This document shows positions 34,735 through 42,334 of a DNA stretch of 42,334 nt, piece by piece. The position numbers and the translations under genes are program-made. The notes under the pieces were generated by a model. The model worked only from the letters and a program-made list of their open reading frames with translations, had not been told where the DNA came from and made no database searches. Source of the DNA: CAUUCF01 sp963543695 (GTDB taxonomy: Bacteria > Pseudomonadota > Gammaproteobacteria > UBA9339). Location: NCBI GenBank assembly GCA_963543695.1, contig CAUUCF010000009.1, positions 1 to 42,334 on the forward strand, in the 5' to 3' direction. Every line of letters begins with the position of its first letter. Position 1 is the first letter of the stretch.

Positions 34735-34944
34735 CTAGATTACTACTACGTCTTCTGCTTGTGGACCTTTAGGACCACTAGTTAACGTAAATTCTACTTT
34801 CTGCCCTTCGTTTAAAGAACGATAACCTTCCCCCCGAATTGCACGATAGTGAACAAAAACGTCCTCACTATTTTCTACGGAAATAAAACCATAACCTTTA
34901 GAAGCATTAAACCACTTCACGGCACCGGTAATTCTATCTGACAT
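34735..34944 (-). CDS. Cold-shock-domain RNA-binding protein
   Basis: A single cold-shock domain of 69 residues, CspA family. RNP1 is KGYGFI (about 17-22) and RNP2 is VFVHY (about 29-33), with GAVKWFNASKG at the start. Such proteins melt RNA secondary structure as chaperones or antiterminators. The leader is ~40 bases, starts with a small hairpin (34971-34984) and contains AAGGG before the ATG. No terminator separates it from rnpB downstream. Which Csp paralogue it matches cannot be told. Confidence 0.95.
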   Translation of the reverse strand: MSDRITGAVKWFNASKGYGFISVENSEDVFVHYRAIRGEGYRSLNEGQKVEFTLTSGPKGPQAEDVVVI

Positions 34945-34991
34945 AATACACCCTTAACAAATTAAAAAATATAGCTTTTGCTATTTCCTTT

Positions 34992-35020
34992 TTCATAGCA
35001 TAAAATCCATCAAAAAACAA
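34992..35020 (-). promoter_or_regulatory. Promoter of the cold-shock gene
   Basis: TTGTTT (35015-35020) and TATGAA (34992-34997) are 17 bases apart. The predicted start near 34985 is immediately before a 5-bp hairpin (ATAGC-aaaa-GCTAT on the minus strand, 34971-34984) followed by a T-run, a possible stabilising or attenuating 5' structure. Confidence 0.45.
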
Positions 35021-35039
35021 TCTAATTTTTAAATTTTTA

Positions 35040-35567
35040 TTAAAGTTGCCAAAGATTGGCTTGATAGGTTGAATTTTTAAAAGATTTTATTAATTTTAAA
35101 CTTTCGGAACAAACCTCCAAGGTTTGTTCACTTTCAGTATAAACTAAACCTCCCTTATTTAAATAAGGTAACACTTGATCAAGGGTTTTTAACAATAAAT
35201 TAAACCCAAAAGGAGGATCGATAAACACTAAATCATACCGACATTCAGGTAAACAATACATTCTCCTTGGAATTTCTCCCCGATGAAAATAGTAAGTTCC
35301 GGGTAATTGCTCCGCTTCTTTAGCCAGTTGTTTTAATACGGCTTTATTTAAGTCCACAAAAGTTACTTCTAAAGCTCCTCGAGAAATTGCTTCGAAACCT
35401 AAAGCACCACTCCCTGCAAATAAATCTAAAATTTTTTTACCTCTAACGTCCCCTAACCAATTAAATAACCGCTCCCGCATTATACTAGTCGTAGGTCTTA
35501 CTTTCGCATTTGCAACTGCTATCTTTCTCCCGCGATATTGACCACCAATAATTTTAACCTCATGCAT
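35040..35567 (-). CDS. rsmD: 16S rRNA (guanine966-N2)-methyltransferase
   Basis: SAM-dependent methyltransferase modifying G966 of 16S rRNA. The 175 residues (E. coli 198) show GGQYRGRKI at the N-terminus, the RPT segment typical of RsmD, SAM-binding DLFAGSGALGFEA near 45-57 and catalytic IDPPFG near 115-120. It overlaps rlmN by 8 bases, so two rRNA methyltransferases are co-expressed at the end of the murC unit. The common coaD partner is not adjacent. Confidence 0.95.
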   Translation of the reverse strand: MHEVKIIGGQYRGRKIAVANAKVRPTTSIMRERLFNWLGDVRGKKILDLFAGSGALGFEAISRGALEVTFVDLNKAVLKQLAKEAEQLPGTYYFHRGEIPRRMYCLPECRYDLVFIDPPFGFNLLLKTLDQVLPYLNKGGLVYTESEQTLEVCSESLKLIKSFKNSTYQANLWQL

Positions 35568-36597
35568 ATTTAGTCACCAATTGTCCGCACGCAGCAGTAA
35601 TATCTTGTCCTCGTGACTTACGAGTAATCGTCGCTAAACCTTTAGATAATAAATAATTTCTAAATAATTCCACTTGAGAAGATAAAGACGGTTTTAAATC
35701 ACTATGTTCCACAAAATTAGCGGGAATTAAATTAATTTTGTAATGCCCATTCGATAATAATTTAACCAAACGTTTTGCATCTTCTAACGTATCGTTAATC
35801 CCCCGCAACATAATATATTCAATCGTTACTGCACGCCGTTGATCTTGAAAATAATGATCTAAAAAATTTAATAATTCCCTAATAGGATAACGACGATTTA
35901 ACGGTACCAATTGGTCGCGTAATTGATCAGTAGTTGCGTGCAAAGAAAGAGCGACCGCTAATTCCGTTTCTTGCTGTAATTTAAAAAGCCCCGGCAAAAA
36001 ACCAGAAGTACTAACCGTTACCCGATATTTAGATAAACCGTACGCATAATCAGACAACATTAGCTCTGTCGCTTTAACTACAGCAGAATAATTTAATAAC
36101 GGCTCTCCCATCCCCATAAAAACTACGTTAGTAATCACGTGATTTTTTGCCGTATGATCCGCCGATAAAGTATAAACTACTTCCGCTAATTGCCCTAAAA
36201 TTTCACCTACCGTTAAATTACGTTTTAACCCCATTTGACCTGTTGCACAAAAAGCACATTCTACGCAACAACCTACTTGCGTTGAACAACACAAAGTTCC
36301 TCGGTTCCTTTCTGGAATGTATACCGTTTCGATTAAAAATCCATCTTGTAATTTAAACAACCACTTTTGAGTACCGTCTTGACTTTTTAAAGTTTGGATT
36401 ACTTTAGGAAATCGTAATACTGTTTCGTTAATCAAACGTTGACGCAATTTTAAACTAAAATTATCGATTTGATTGAAATCACGTATCCCCAGTTGATATA
36501 TGGCTTTAATTAACTGTTCTACGCGATAAACAGGTTCACCGATTTGTTGAAAATAAGCCTTTAATTCACTTATGCTATAGTCTGCTAAATTAATCAT
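35560..36597 (-). CDS. rlmN: Dual-specificity 23S rRNA/tRNA adenine C2-methyltransferase
   Basis: Radical-SAM enzyme methylating A2503 of 23S rRNA and A37 of some tRNAs. I start at the ATG at 36597 (MINLADYSISELK), which shares one base with the sirtuin stop (TGATG). An in-frame ATG at 36630 is less likely. In the 345-residue form the [4Fe-4S] Cys are 110, 114 and 117 (CCVECAFC context), and the methyl-carrying Cys is 337 in AACGQL. SAM demand links it to metK in this window. Confidence 0.97.
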   Translation of the reverse strand: MINLADYSISELKAYFQQIGEPVYRVEQLIKAIYQLGIRDFNQIDNFSLKLRQRLINETVLRFPKVIQTLKSQDGTQKWLFKLQDGFLIETVYIPERNRGTLCCSTQVGCCVECAFCATGQMGLKRNLTVGEILGQLAEVVYTLSADHTAKNHVITNVVFMGMGEPLLNYSAVVKATELMLSDYAYGLSKYRVTVSTSGFLPGLFKLQQETELAVALSLHATTDQLRDQLVPLNRRYPIRELLNFLDHYFQDQRRAVTIEYIMLRGINDTLEDAKRLVKLLSNGHYKINLIPANFVEHSDLKPSLSSQVELFRNYLLSKGLATITRKSRGQDITAACGQLVTKYA

Positions 36598-37292
36598 CAC
36601 CAATTTTCCGCTAAAGCTTTTTCTACCCAAACCGGTAGTAAGTCTCCTGCTTTGCCAAAATAATGTTCATTAAATTTAGTCGTATTAGCCGCTGGCACTA
36701 AATTAAATTCAATTTTTCGAACGTTAGAAGGGACTAAATCTACGAACCCTGCTGCCGGATGAACCACTCCCGAAGTTCCTATCGATAAAAAACAATCAGC
36801 TAGTTGAAGAAGTGATAAACTTGAAGCTAAAAATTGCAATTCTTCCCCGAAAAAAACAATATTCGGCTTAAACGTACCTAAATGGCGACAAACTGGACAA
36901 CGATCTTTCCCCGTCACTGGGTTAAGAGTGGTCATGACGTTTCGACAATTTAAACAAACTACCTGGTCTAAACGCCCATGAATGTGATATACCTTTTCGT
37001 TCCCTGCCGCTTCATGAAGAGTATCGATATTTTGCGTAATCACGAAAACTTGAAATCGCTCTTGCAATTTCGTAATAGCTAAATGAGCTCGATTAGGAAC
37101 CAGATCTTTACTAATAGCCTTTAATTCATTATAAAAACTCCTTACTTTTTCTGGATCTTTCTTAAAACCTTCAATACTAGCCACTTCTTCTACCGGATAA
37201 TTATTCCAAAAACCATCGTGGTCTCTAAAAGTAGCTAAACCAGACTCTGCTGAAATACCTGCTCCAGTTAAAATAACGATTATTTTCGACAT
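36597..37292 (-). CDS. cobB: Sirtuin NAD-dependent protein deacylase, CobB type
   Basis: Class III deacetylase using NAD+. Over 231 residues it shows GAGISAESGLATFR near the N-terminus, TQNIDTLHEAAG, catalytic His in YHIHGRL, and four zinc Cys (CLNC ... CPVC). GTSGVVHPAAGF follows. The E. coli CobB and SIRT5 acyl-pocket pair Tyr-x-x-Arg appears here as FYNEL: Tyr is kept and Arg is Leu, which argues against strong desuccinylase activity (inference). I use the ATG at 37292, two bases after the thrS stop; a GTG at 37298 is the alternative. Confidence 0.93.
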   Translation of the reverse strand: MSKIIVILTGAGISAESGLATFRDHDGFWNNYPVEEVASIEGFKKDPEKVRSFYNELKAISKDLVPNRAHLAITKLQERFQVFVITQNIDTLHEAAGNEKVYHIHGRLDQVVCLNCRNVMTTLNPVTGKDRCPVCRHLGTFKPNIVFFGEELQFLASSLSLLQLADCFLSIGTSGVVHPAAGFVDLVPSNVRKIEFNLVPAANTTKFNEHYFGKAGDLLPVWVEKALAENW

Positions 37293-37294
37293 GA

Positions 37295-39010
37295 TCACTT
37301 AATAACCATTTCTGCTTTAATAATCTTTATTAACTCCGGCACCGTTAACAAATTAGTTTGGTTATTATAACGGACCGAAACAGTTTTTGTTTGTTCTTCT
37401 TTTACTCCTACAATAATCAAATACGGTACCCTTAACAAAGTATATTTTCTAATCTTATACCCAATTTTTTCATTAGATAAATCAATATTCACTGATAACT
37501 CAGCTTCTTTTAAAAGCTGATAGACCGATTCTGCGTATGAACTCACCTGTTGAGAAATAGTCATTACTACCGCCGTTACAGGCATTAACCATAAAGGCAA
37601 TTTACCGGCATAATGTTCAATTAAAATCCCTAAAAATCGCTCGATAGAACCAAATAAAGCCCGATGTAACATCACAGGTTGATGTTCCAAACCATCTTCC
37701 CCAATATAATGCAAATGGAAGCGTTCCGGTAAATTCATATCGACTTGAATCGTGCCACACTGCCATTCTCTTCCTAAAGCATCTTTTAAAATAAACTCCA
37801 ATTTAGGTCCATAAAAAGCCCCCTCCCCTTCATTAATTTCGTAACGATAATGATTAGCTTCTAAAGCAGTTTTTAAAGCATTTTCACATAAATCCCACGT
37901 AGCCTCACTTCCAATTCTCTTTTCTGGACGAGTAGAAAGGTAAATTTTAACTTGTTCAAAGCCAAAATTGCGATAAATATCTAATACTAATTTTAAAATA
38001 GCAATGGCTTCTTGTTCAACTTGCTCAGGAGTACAAAAAATATGAGCATCATCTTGAGTAAATTCACGTACTCGCATCAAACCCATTAAAGAACCACTTG
38101 GTTCATAACGATTTACTTTACCAAATTCTGCCATTTTAATCGGTAAATCACGGTACGATTTAACCCCTTGTTTATAAACCAAAATACTCCCTGGACAATT
38201 CATCGGTTTAATACAAAAAACTCGCCCATCTTCGGTACTACCTGAATAATTATGTTTACCATATTGTTCCCAATGGCCCGAAGTCTCCCATAAGACTCGA
38301 TCCATCACCGTAGGAGTAGATACTTCAATATAACCATGTTCACGTTGTTGATTACGCATATAATCAATCAACTTTCTAAAAACAGTATGTCCTTGATCAT
38401 GCCAAAAAACCGCTCCCGGAGCATATTGAGGTTCGAAATGAAACCAATCCATTTCTTTACCAATTTTACGATGATCTCGTTTTTTAGCCTCTTCGATCAT
38501 TACTAATGCTTCTGCTAAGGCTTGTTCAGTAGCAAACGCTGTACCATAAATCCTAGTTAACATTTTGTTATTGGCGTCACCACGCCAATAAGCCCCTGCA
38601 ATTGACAATAATTTAAAAGCTTTTAATTGTCCGGTACTCTTTAAATGAGGTCCCCTGCATAAATCGTAAAATGATTCTCCAGTATAATACACCGTAATCT
38701 CTTCCTCCCGTAAAGCAATTTCCTCTAACCAAGCTAATTTATACGGATTATTTTTAAATAATATTTTTGCTTGTTCTAAAGATACTTTTTTCTGATTAAA
38801 AGGGAGGTCAAGAGCAATAATTTCCCTCATTTTTGCTTCTATAGATCCCAAATCGTCCGTCGTTAAATTCACATTTGGTTGAAACTCGAAATCTCCATAA
38901 AAACCATCTTTAGTAGCTGGCCCCATCACTAATTTAGTAGAAGGATATAACGCCAAAATCGCCATACTTAAAATATGTTCTGCTGAATGCCTTAAAATTT
39001 CTAATTCCAT
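37295..39010 (-). CDS. thrS: Threonyl-tRNA synthetase lacking the TGS domain
   Basis: Class II synthetase with an editing domain. The 571 residues start directly at the editing domain (MELEILRHSAEHIL, zinc/editing His8 and His12; second half FYDLCRGPHL), so the ~60-residue N-terminal TGS domain of E. coli ThrRS (642 aa) is absent. The gap to ftsQ is too small to hide it. Catalytic motifs (MKPMNCPGSILVY, RVREFTQDDAHIFC, HRALFGSIERF) and the anticodon domain are intact. It is not followed by infC-rpmI-rplT as in most bacteria but sits in the murC-ftsQ unit. A plausible own promoter lies upstream. Confidence 0.96.
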   Translation of the reverse strand: MELEILRHSAEHILSMAILALYPSTKLVMGPATKDGFYGDFEFQPNVNLTTDDLGSIEAKMREIIALDLPFNQKKVSLEQAKILFKNNPYKLAWLEEIALREEEITVYYTGESFYDLCRGPHLKSTGQLKAFKLLSIAGAYWRGDANNKMLTRIYGTAFATEQALAEALVMIEEAKKRDHRKIGKEMDWFHFEPQYAPGAVFWHDQGHTVFRKLIDYMRNQQREHGYIEVSTPTVMDRVLWETSGHWEQYGKHNYSGSTEDGRVFCIKPMNCPGSILVYKQGVKSYRDLPIKMAEFGKVNRYEPSGSLMGLMRVREFTQDDAHIFCTPEQVEQEAIAILKLVLDIYRNFGFEQVKIYLSTRPEKRIGSEATWDLCENALKTALEANHYRYEINEGEGAFYGPKLEFILKDALGREWQCGTIQVDMNLPERFHLHYIGEDGLEHQPVMLHRALFGSIERFLGILIEHYAGKLPLWLMPVTAVVMTISQQVSSYAESVYQLLKEAELSVNIDLSNEKIGYKIRKYTLLRVPYLIIVGVKEEQTKTVSVRYNNQTNLLTVPELIKIIKAEMVIK

Positions 39011-39041
39011 ATCTATACCATCGTTTTAACTTTTTTATTAG

Positions 39042-39070
39042 ATAATAAACTGATTTAATACTAAATGCAA
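39042..39070 (-). promoter_or_regulatory. Possible internal promoter for thrS
   Basis: TTGCAT (39065-39070) and TATTAT (39042-39047) are 17 bases apart in the 73-base ftsQ-thrS gap, giving a ~25-base leader. It matches well in the -10 and weakly in the -35. Confidence 0.4.
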
Positions 39071-39083
39071 CGCTACCTAATAC

Positions 39084-39740
39084 CTACCATTTTACCGCTA
39101 AATCATTAGTATATCTAGCATCTACTTTTTGAGGAATTTTAGTAAAATTTACCGTAATTTTTTTCAGCAACGGATATATTTTTAACAAAGTTTTTGCCGG
39201 TTGTTTAATTTTTAAAATAATCACAAAACGAGGAGCAAATTCTAATTGCCAATAATGGTTAATAACGTTTTTAATTTTAACTAACTTAAAAGGCCAATTT
39301 AAATTAGAAACGGTGGTGTATATTTCCAAAAAATTGTTGACGTCAAAATGATCACTTTCTACTACCGGCAAATCTAAAACAAAATCACGGTCCGGAGTAA
39401 ATAATTCTCCTTTATTATTAATCAATTGATTATTCCATGATAAAATAGGTTGGTGTTCCGTAATCCTAATGACTAAACCAGCTGGCCATTGGCGCTTAAT
39501 CGAAACTGCTTCTATCCAAACGTTTTGTAAAAGTTGATTTCTTAAATAATAAAGATTCCTCACCCTCCAGAAATCTCCTCGTAAATTACGTTCTACCATC
39601 GCTTGCAATTCTTTTTGATCTAAATAATTATACGTAGCAAAAATTTTTACATTTTCAAATGGCCGTTTTAACCAAAAACTGCCCAATACCATCAATAAAA
39701 TTAATAACCACAAATAACTACGTTTACTCCAAAATTTCAT
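39084..39740 (-). CDS. ftsQ: Cell division protein FtsQ
   Basis: Bitopic inner-membrane divisome protein connecting FtsA/Z to FtsLB and FtsWI. The 218 residues (E. coli 276) have a short basic N-terminus, one membrane helix (about 8-24), a POTRA domain (FENVKIFATYNYLDQKELQAMV... WIEAVSIKRQWPAGLVIRI) and a beta domain (WNNQLINNKGELFTP). Its start overlaps murB by 4 bases. ddl, usually between murB and ftsQ, is missing, and ftsA/ftsZ do not follow. Confidence 0.9.
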   Translation of the reverse strand: MKFWSKRSYLWLLILLMVLGSFWLKRPFENVKIFATYNYLDQKELQAMVERNLRGDFWRVRNLYYLRNQLLQNVWIEAVSIKRQWPAGLVIRITEHQPILSWNNQLINNKGELFTPDRDFVLDLPVVESDHFDVNNFLEIYTTVSNLNWPFKLVKIKNVINHYWQLEFAPRFVIILKIKQPAKTLLKIYPLLKKITVNFTKIPQKVDARYTNDLAVKW

Positions 39741-40594
39741 ATACCTAAAATTTTAATTTCTGGAAATAACTGAACATTAAATTGCTCTGCTACTCGATTT
39801 TGAACAATAGCGATTAATTGTTCTACTTCCTTTGCTAAAGCTCCTCCTCGATTAACGATAAAATTAGCATGTTTAATTGACACCTGAGCTTTACCGTAAC
39901 ATAAACCTTTTAAACCAGCTTTTTCAATTAAATAAGCAGCATAATTCCCTGCTGGATTACGAAAAATTGAACCAGCATTAGGATAATTTAAAGGTTGAGA
40001 CGTTCGGCGCTTACACATCCAAGCTGCTTGTAATTTTTTTAAATCTTCTTTTTCCCCTAAAGGAAAACGCAAAATAGCTTCAGCAAACCAAGTATTTTCC
40101 GGCAAACCTATTACTTCACGATAGCCAATTTTTAAATTGGTTATTTCATAAGGAATTATTTTTCCCGCGCGAGTAATTAATTTCACTTCTTCTACGTAGT
40201 TCCAAAAACTATCCCCCATTGCTCCTGCATTCATCGTTAACGCTCCACCGACCGTCCCAGGAATACCACTCAAAAAAACTACGTTTAATCCCCTCCTCAA
40301 ACTTTGAAATACCAAATAACTTAACCTGACTCCAGCATTTACTCTAACCGTACATTCATCTAGCCATACCAATTGATTTTCCATTTTTCCTAAATAAAGG
40401 ACTAACCCTTCGATCCCTTGGTCACGAATTAACACGTTAGAACCTTTCCCTAAGAGGGTAATTGGCACTTCTGCACGTTGGCGCAAAACCCATTGCCAAT
40501 CGGCTAAAGAATTAGGACACGCTAACCATTGGGCATTTCCCCCTATTTTAAAAGTATTCAACGTTTTTAAAGAAACATTATTTAAAATTTCCAT
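39737..40594 (-). CDS. murB: UDP-N-acetylenolpyruvoylglucosamine reductase (short MurB)
   Basis: FAD enzyme that reduces the enolpyruvyl group to make UDP-MurNAc. The 285 residues are the short type II form (E. coli type I is 342). FAD-binding motifs are LLGKGSNVLIRD and GIPGTVGGALTMNAGAMG; catalytic Ser is in NAGSIFRNP and the proton donor Glu in FPEIKILG at the C-terminus. It overlaps murC by 17 bases and ftsQ by 4, so the three are translationally coupled. Confidence 0.97.
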   Translation of the reverse strand: MEILNNVSLKTLNTFKIGGNAQWLACPNSLADWQWVLRQRAEVPITLLGKGSNVLIRDQGIEGLVLYLGKMENQLVWLDECTVRVNAGVRLSYLVFQSLRRGLNVVFLSGIPGTVGGALTMNAGAMGDSFWNYVEEVKLITRAGKIIPYEITNLKIGYREVIGLPENTWFAEAILRFPLGEKEDLKKLQAAWMCKRRTSQPLNYPNAGSIFRNPAGNYAAYLIEKAGLKGLCYGKAQVSIKHANFIVNRGGALAKEVEQLIAIVQNRVAEQFNVQLFPEIKILGI

Positions 40595-41984
40595 CGTTTT
40601 TCAAAATTAACGGTACTAAACCACCTATACTACCCGCCCCCTGTATTAATATTACGTCTTGAGGCTCAATGAAAGAAGGTAACGCTCGTAGAGCTTCTTT
40701 GTTATCGTTTACTAAATAAATCTCCTTATTAAATTGTTGCTTTACAAAAGCAGCTAAAGCTTGACTACTAATTCCCGCAATTGGTAATTCGCTTGCTGGA
40801 TAAATATTTAATAACATTACTTGATCTGCTAAAGTTAGTACTTCAGCTAATTCGTTAAAACAATCTCTAGTACGAGTATAACGGTGTGGTTGAAAAATCA
40901 TCAGAATTCTACGACCCGGTAAAGCCTGTCTTAAAGTCTGTAAAGTCACTTTGATTTCGGTAGGATGGTGACCATAATCATCAATTAATAAAACCTGCTT
41001 ACCGGCTATATTAACGTCATGATAACGTTCCATTCTACGTTTCACACCGGAAAAATGATTTAAACTATCCGCAATTATTTTTGGACTAACCTTAGCAATT
41101 TCACGAGCCGCAATGATCGAAGCAACGCTGTTACTAACGTAATGTTGACCTGGTAAATTTAAATTTAAATGCCAAATTTCTCCGGTTTTACGAAAATGCA
41201 CGGCAAAACTACTACGAAATCCGTTTTGCTGATAATTAGTAATCACGACATCGGCTTTAGAATCAAAACCATAAGTAACTACTCTTCTTCCCATACGTGG
41301 AATCAAACTTTTTAAAGTCGGATCATCGTAACATATAATAGCTAAACCATAAAAAGGTAATCGCTGAATAAATTCAACAAAACCATTTTTAAGTTGTTCA
41401 AAATCATTACCGTAAGCATTTAAATGTTCTGCTTCAATATTCGTTACGATTACGACCATTGGGTTAAAATAAAGAAAAGAAGCATCACTCTCGTCTGCTT
41501 CAATTACGAAATATTTTCCTTGCCCTAACTGTGCATTAGATAAATTACTTTTTAAAACTCCTCCTACTACGAAAGTAGGATCTAAATCAGCGTTTGTTAA
41601 AAGATCACTTAAAATACTGGTAGTAGAAGTTTTACCGTGAGTACCAGTTACCGCAACGCCAAACTTAAACCGCATTAATTCTGCTAACATCTGCGCTCTC
41701 GGAATAATCGGTAACTTTAATTTTTTAGCTGCGTTAATTTCTGGATTGTCGTCACTAATCGCCGTAGAACGAATCACTACGTCTACTTGATCTAAATTTT
41801 CTGCTAGATGTTTATCAAAAATTTTTACTCCTAATTGCTTTAACCTTTGCGTATTAACGTTTTCGTTTAAGTCGGTTCCAGAAACTTGATAGCCGTGATT
41901 AACCAACACTTCTGCAATTCCACTCATACCAGAACCACCTATTCCTAATAAATGGATTTTTTTTATAAACATTAAATCATTCAT
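40578..41984 (-). CDS. murC: UDP-N-acetylmuramate--L-alanine ligase
   Basis: Adds L-Ala to UDP-MurNAc in the cytoplasm. The 468 residues show the N-terminal LLGIGGSGMSGIAEVL fold, ATP-binding GTHGKTSTTS (about 115-124), EADESDASFL, and the C-terminal QPHRYTRTRD motif. With the ATG at 41984, GGTG lies 5 bases upstream; Met5 is a possible alternative. It is the first gene of murC-murB-ftsQ. The usual upstream ftsW and murG are not in the window, with 350 non-coding bases before it. Confidence 0.97.
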   Translation of the reverse strand: MNDLMFIKKIHLLGIGGSGMSGIAEVLVNHGYQVSGTDLNENVNTQRLKQLGVKIFDKHLAENLDQVDVVIRSTAISDDNPEINAAKKLKLPIIPRAQMLAELMRFKFGVAVTGTHGKTSTTSILSDLLTNADLDPTFVVGGVLKSNLSNAQLGQGKYFVIEADESDASFLYFNPMVVIVTNIEAEHLNAYGNDFEQLKNGFVEFIQRLPFYGLAIICYDDPTLKSLIPRMGRRVVTYGFDSKADVVITNYQQNGFRSSFAVHFRKTGEIWHLNLNLPGQHYVSNSVASIIAAREIAKVSPKIIADSLNHFSGVKRRMERYHDVNIAGKQVLLIDDYGHHPTEIKVTLQTLRQALPGRRILMIFQPHRYTRTRDCFNELAEVLTLADQVMLLNIYPASELPIAGISSQALAAFVKQQFNKEIYLVNDNKEALRALPSFIEPQDVILIQGAGSIGGLVPLILKNDGNFK

Positions 41985-42334
41985 CAGTACACCATTTTTA
42001 TTCTAGCAATTAAAGTACTAGAATTTTACTAAGAAAGAAACTCTTTTAAGAAAAAAATTCCTCTTCATCAAAACATTGATTCCATATCTAAATTTACTGA
42101 TACTTCCTTTTGGGAAAACGTCAATTCTAAATAATCTTATTTTAAACCCAAATCACTTTATCTATTTTTAATACAAATATTAATTTATAAAATAAGTTAA
42201 ATATCGTTACTCACGGTGTCAATAATCAACCGTTTTATTAGCTAAACATTTCTTAATAATTAGAAACTACCTTTTAGTCACCCAACACTTTTTTCTAAAA
42301 AAAGCAATGCCGTAACTCGCGATCACTTCGTACC
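41985..42334. other. Non-coding AT-rich stretch upstream of murC
   Basis: These 350 bases to the window edge contain no gene I can support. Seen: a 7-bp inverted repeat ATTCTAG-n11-CTAGAAT at about 42000-42024, just before murC, and a weak minus-strand promoter candidate, TTGACG (42119-42124), 16 bases, TATCAG (42097-42102), which may serve murC. The last ~65 bases have a short open minus-strand frame ending at a TAG near 42267, too short to judge. Confidence 0.4.

Noticed and set aside
42267..42334. Possible C-terminal end of a minus-strand gene running off the window
   Set aside because: Only about 21 codons with no recognisable motif; ftsW or murG would be expected by synteny but cannot be supported.

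Overview
The window is a low-GC (by eye, mid-30s %), densely packed stretch of a gammaproteobacterial chromosome. Almost every gene is on the minus strand, and neighbours are often separated by a few bases or overlap by 1-17. Gene order is of gammaproteobacterial type: gyrA-cmk-rpsA-lapA-lapB, proS-fmdB-aspS-yebC-ruvC-ruvA-ruvB, gpmI-envC, murC-murB-ftsQ. Several usual members of these clusters are missing: serC/pheA/aroA between gyrA and cmk, ihfB after rpsA, ddl before ftsQ, ftsA-ftsZ after it. This suggests a reduced, host-dependent lineage, perhaps related to Legionellales/Coxiella. The lineage is inference; no rRNA is present to fix it. No tRNA, rRNA, insertion sequence, prophage or CRISPR array was seen.

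Layout from left to right (minus strand unless stated). 105-1409: an MGMT-like protein and an Fe-S-type tryptophanyl-tRNA synthetase. 1693-8028: lapB, lapA, rpsA, cmk, gyrA. 8127-8236 (+): SRP 4.5S RNA. 8445-9956 (+): a solitary, CpG-poor, unrecognised 503-residue protein ending in a eukaryotic-type CaaX prenylation motif; it is the best candidate for something new here. 10060-16088: a five-gene unit, ABC permease - ABC ATPase - cpdA - fumC - tolA-like. 16276-22727: the proS...ruvB unit with a palindrome over its promoter. 22920-23201 (+): a small unknown gene. 23249-27127: a divergent metK and a compact pilM/N/OP/Q-like (type IV pilus or competence) cluster. 27267-31172: fadL, envC, gpmI. 31173-31737: a non-coding stretch with clustered DnaA boxes. 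31738-34944: tilS, accA, lspA, RNase P RNA and a cold-shock protein, read in the order cspA-rnpB-lspA-accA-tilS. 35040-41984: murC, murB, ftsQ, thrS without TGS domain, a sirtuin, rlmN, rsmD.

Together the genes cover translation (trpS, proS, aspS, thrS, rpsA, tilS, rlmN, rsmD, RNase P and SRP RNAs), DNA topology and recombination (gyrA, ruvABC), envelope building (lapAB, murBC, ftsQ, envC, lspA, accA, tolA-like), a little carbon metabolism (gpmI, fumC) and surface functions (pilus secretin, FadL). No amino-acid biosynthesis gene is present. The likely interface with a host is the CaaX-ending protein, FadL and the pilus-like cluster.
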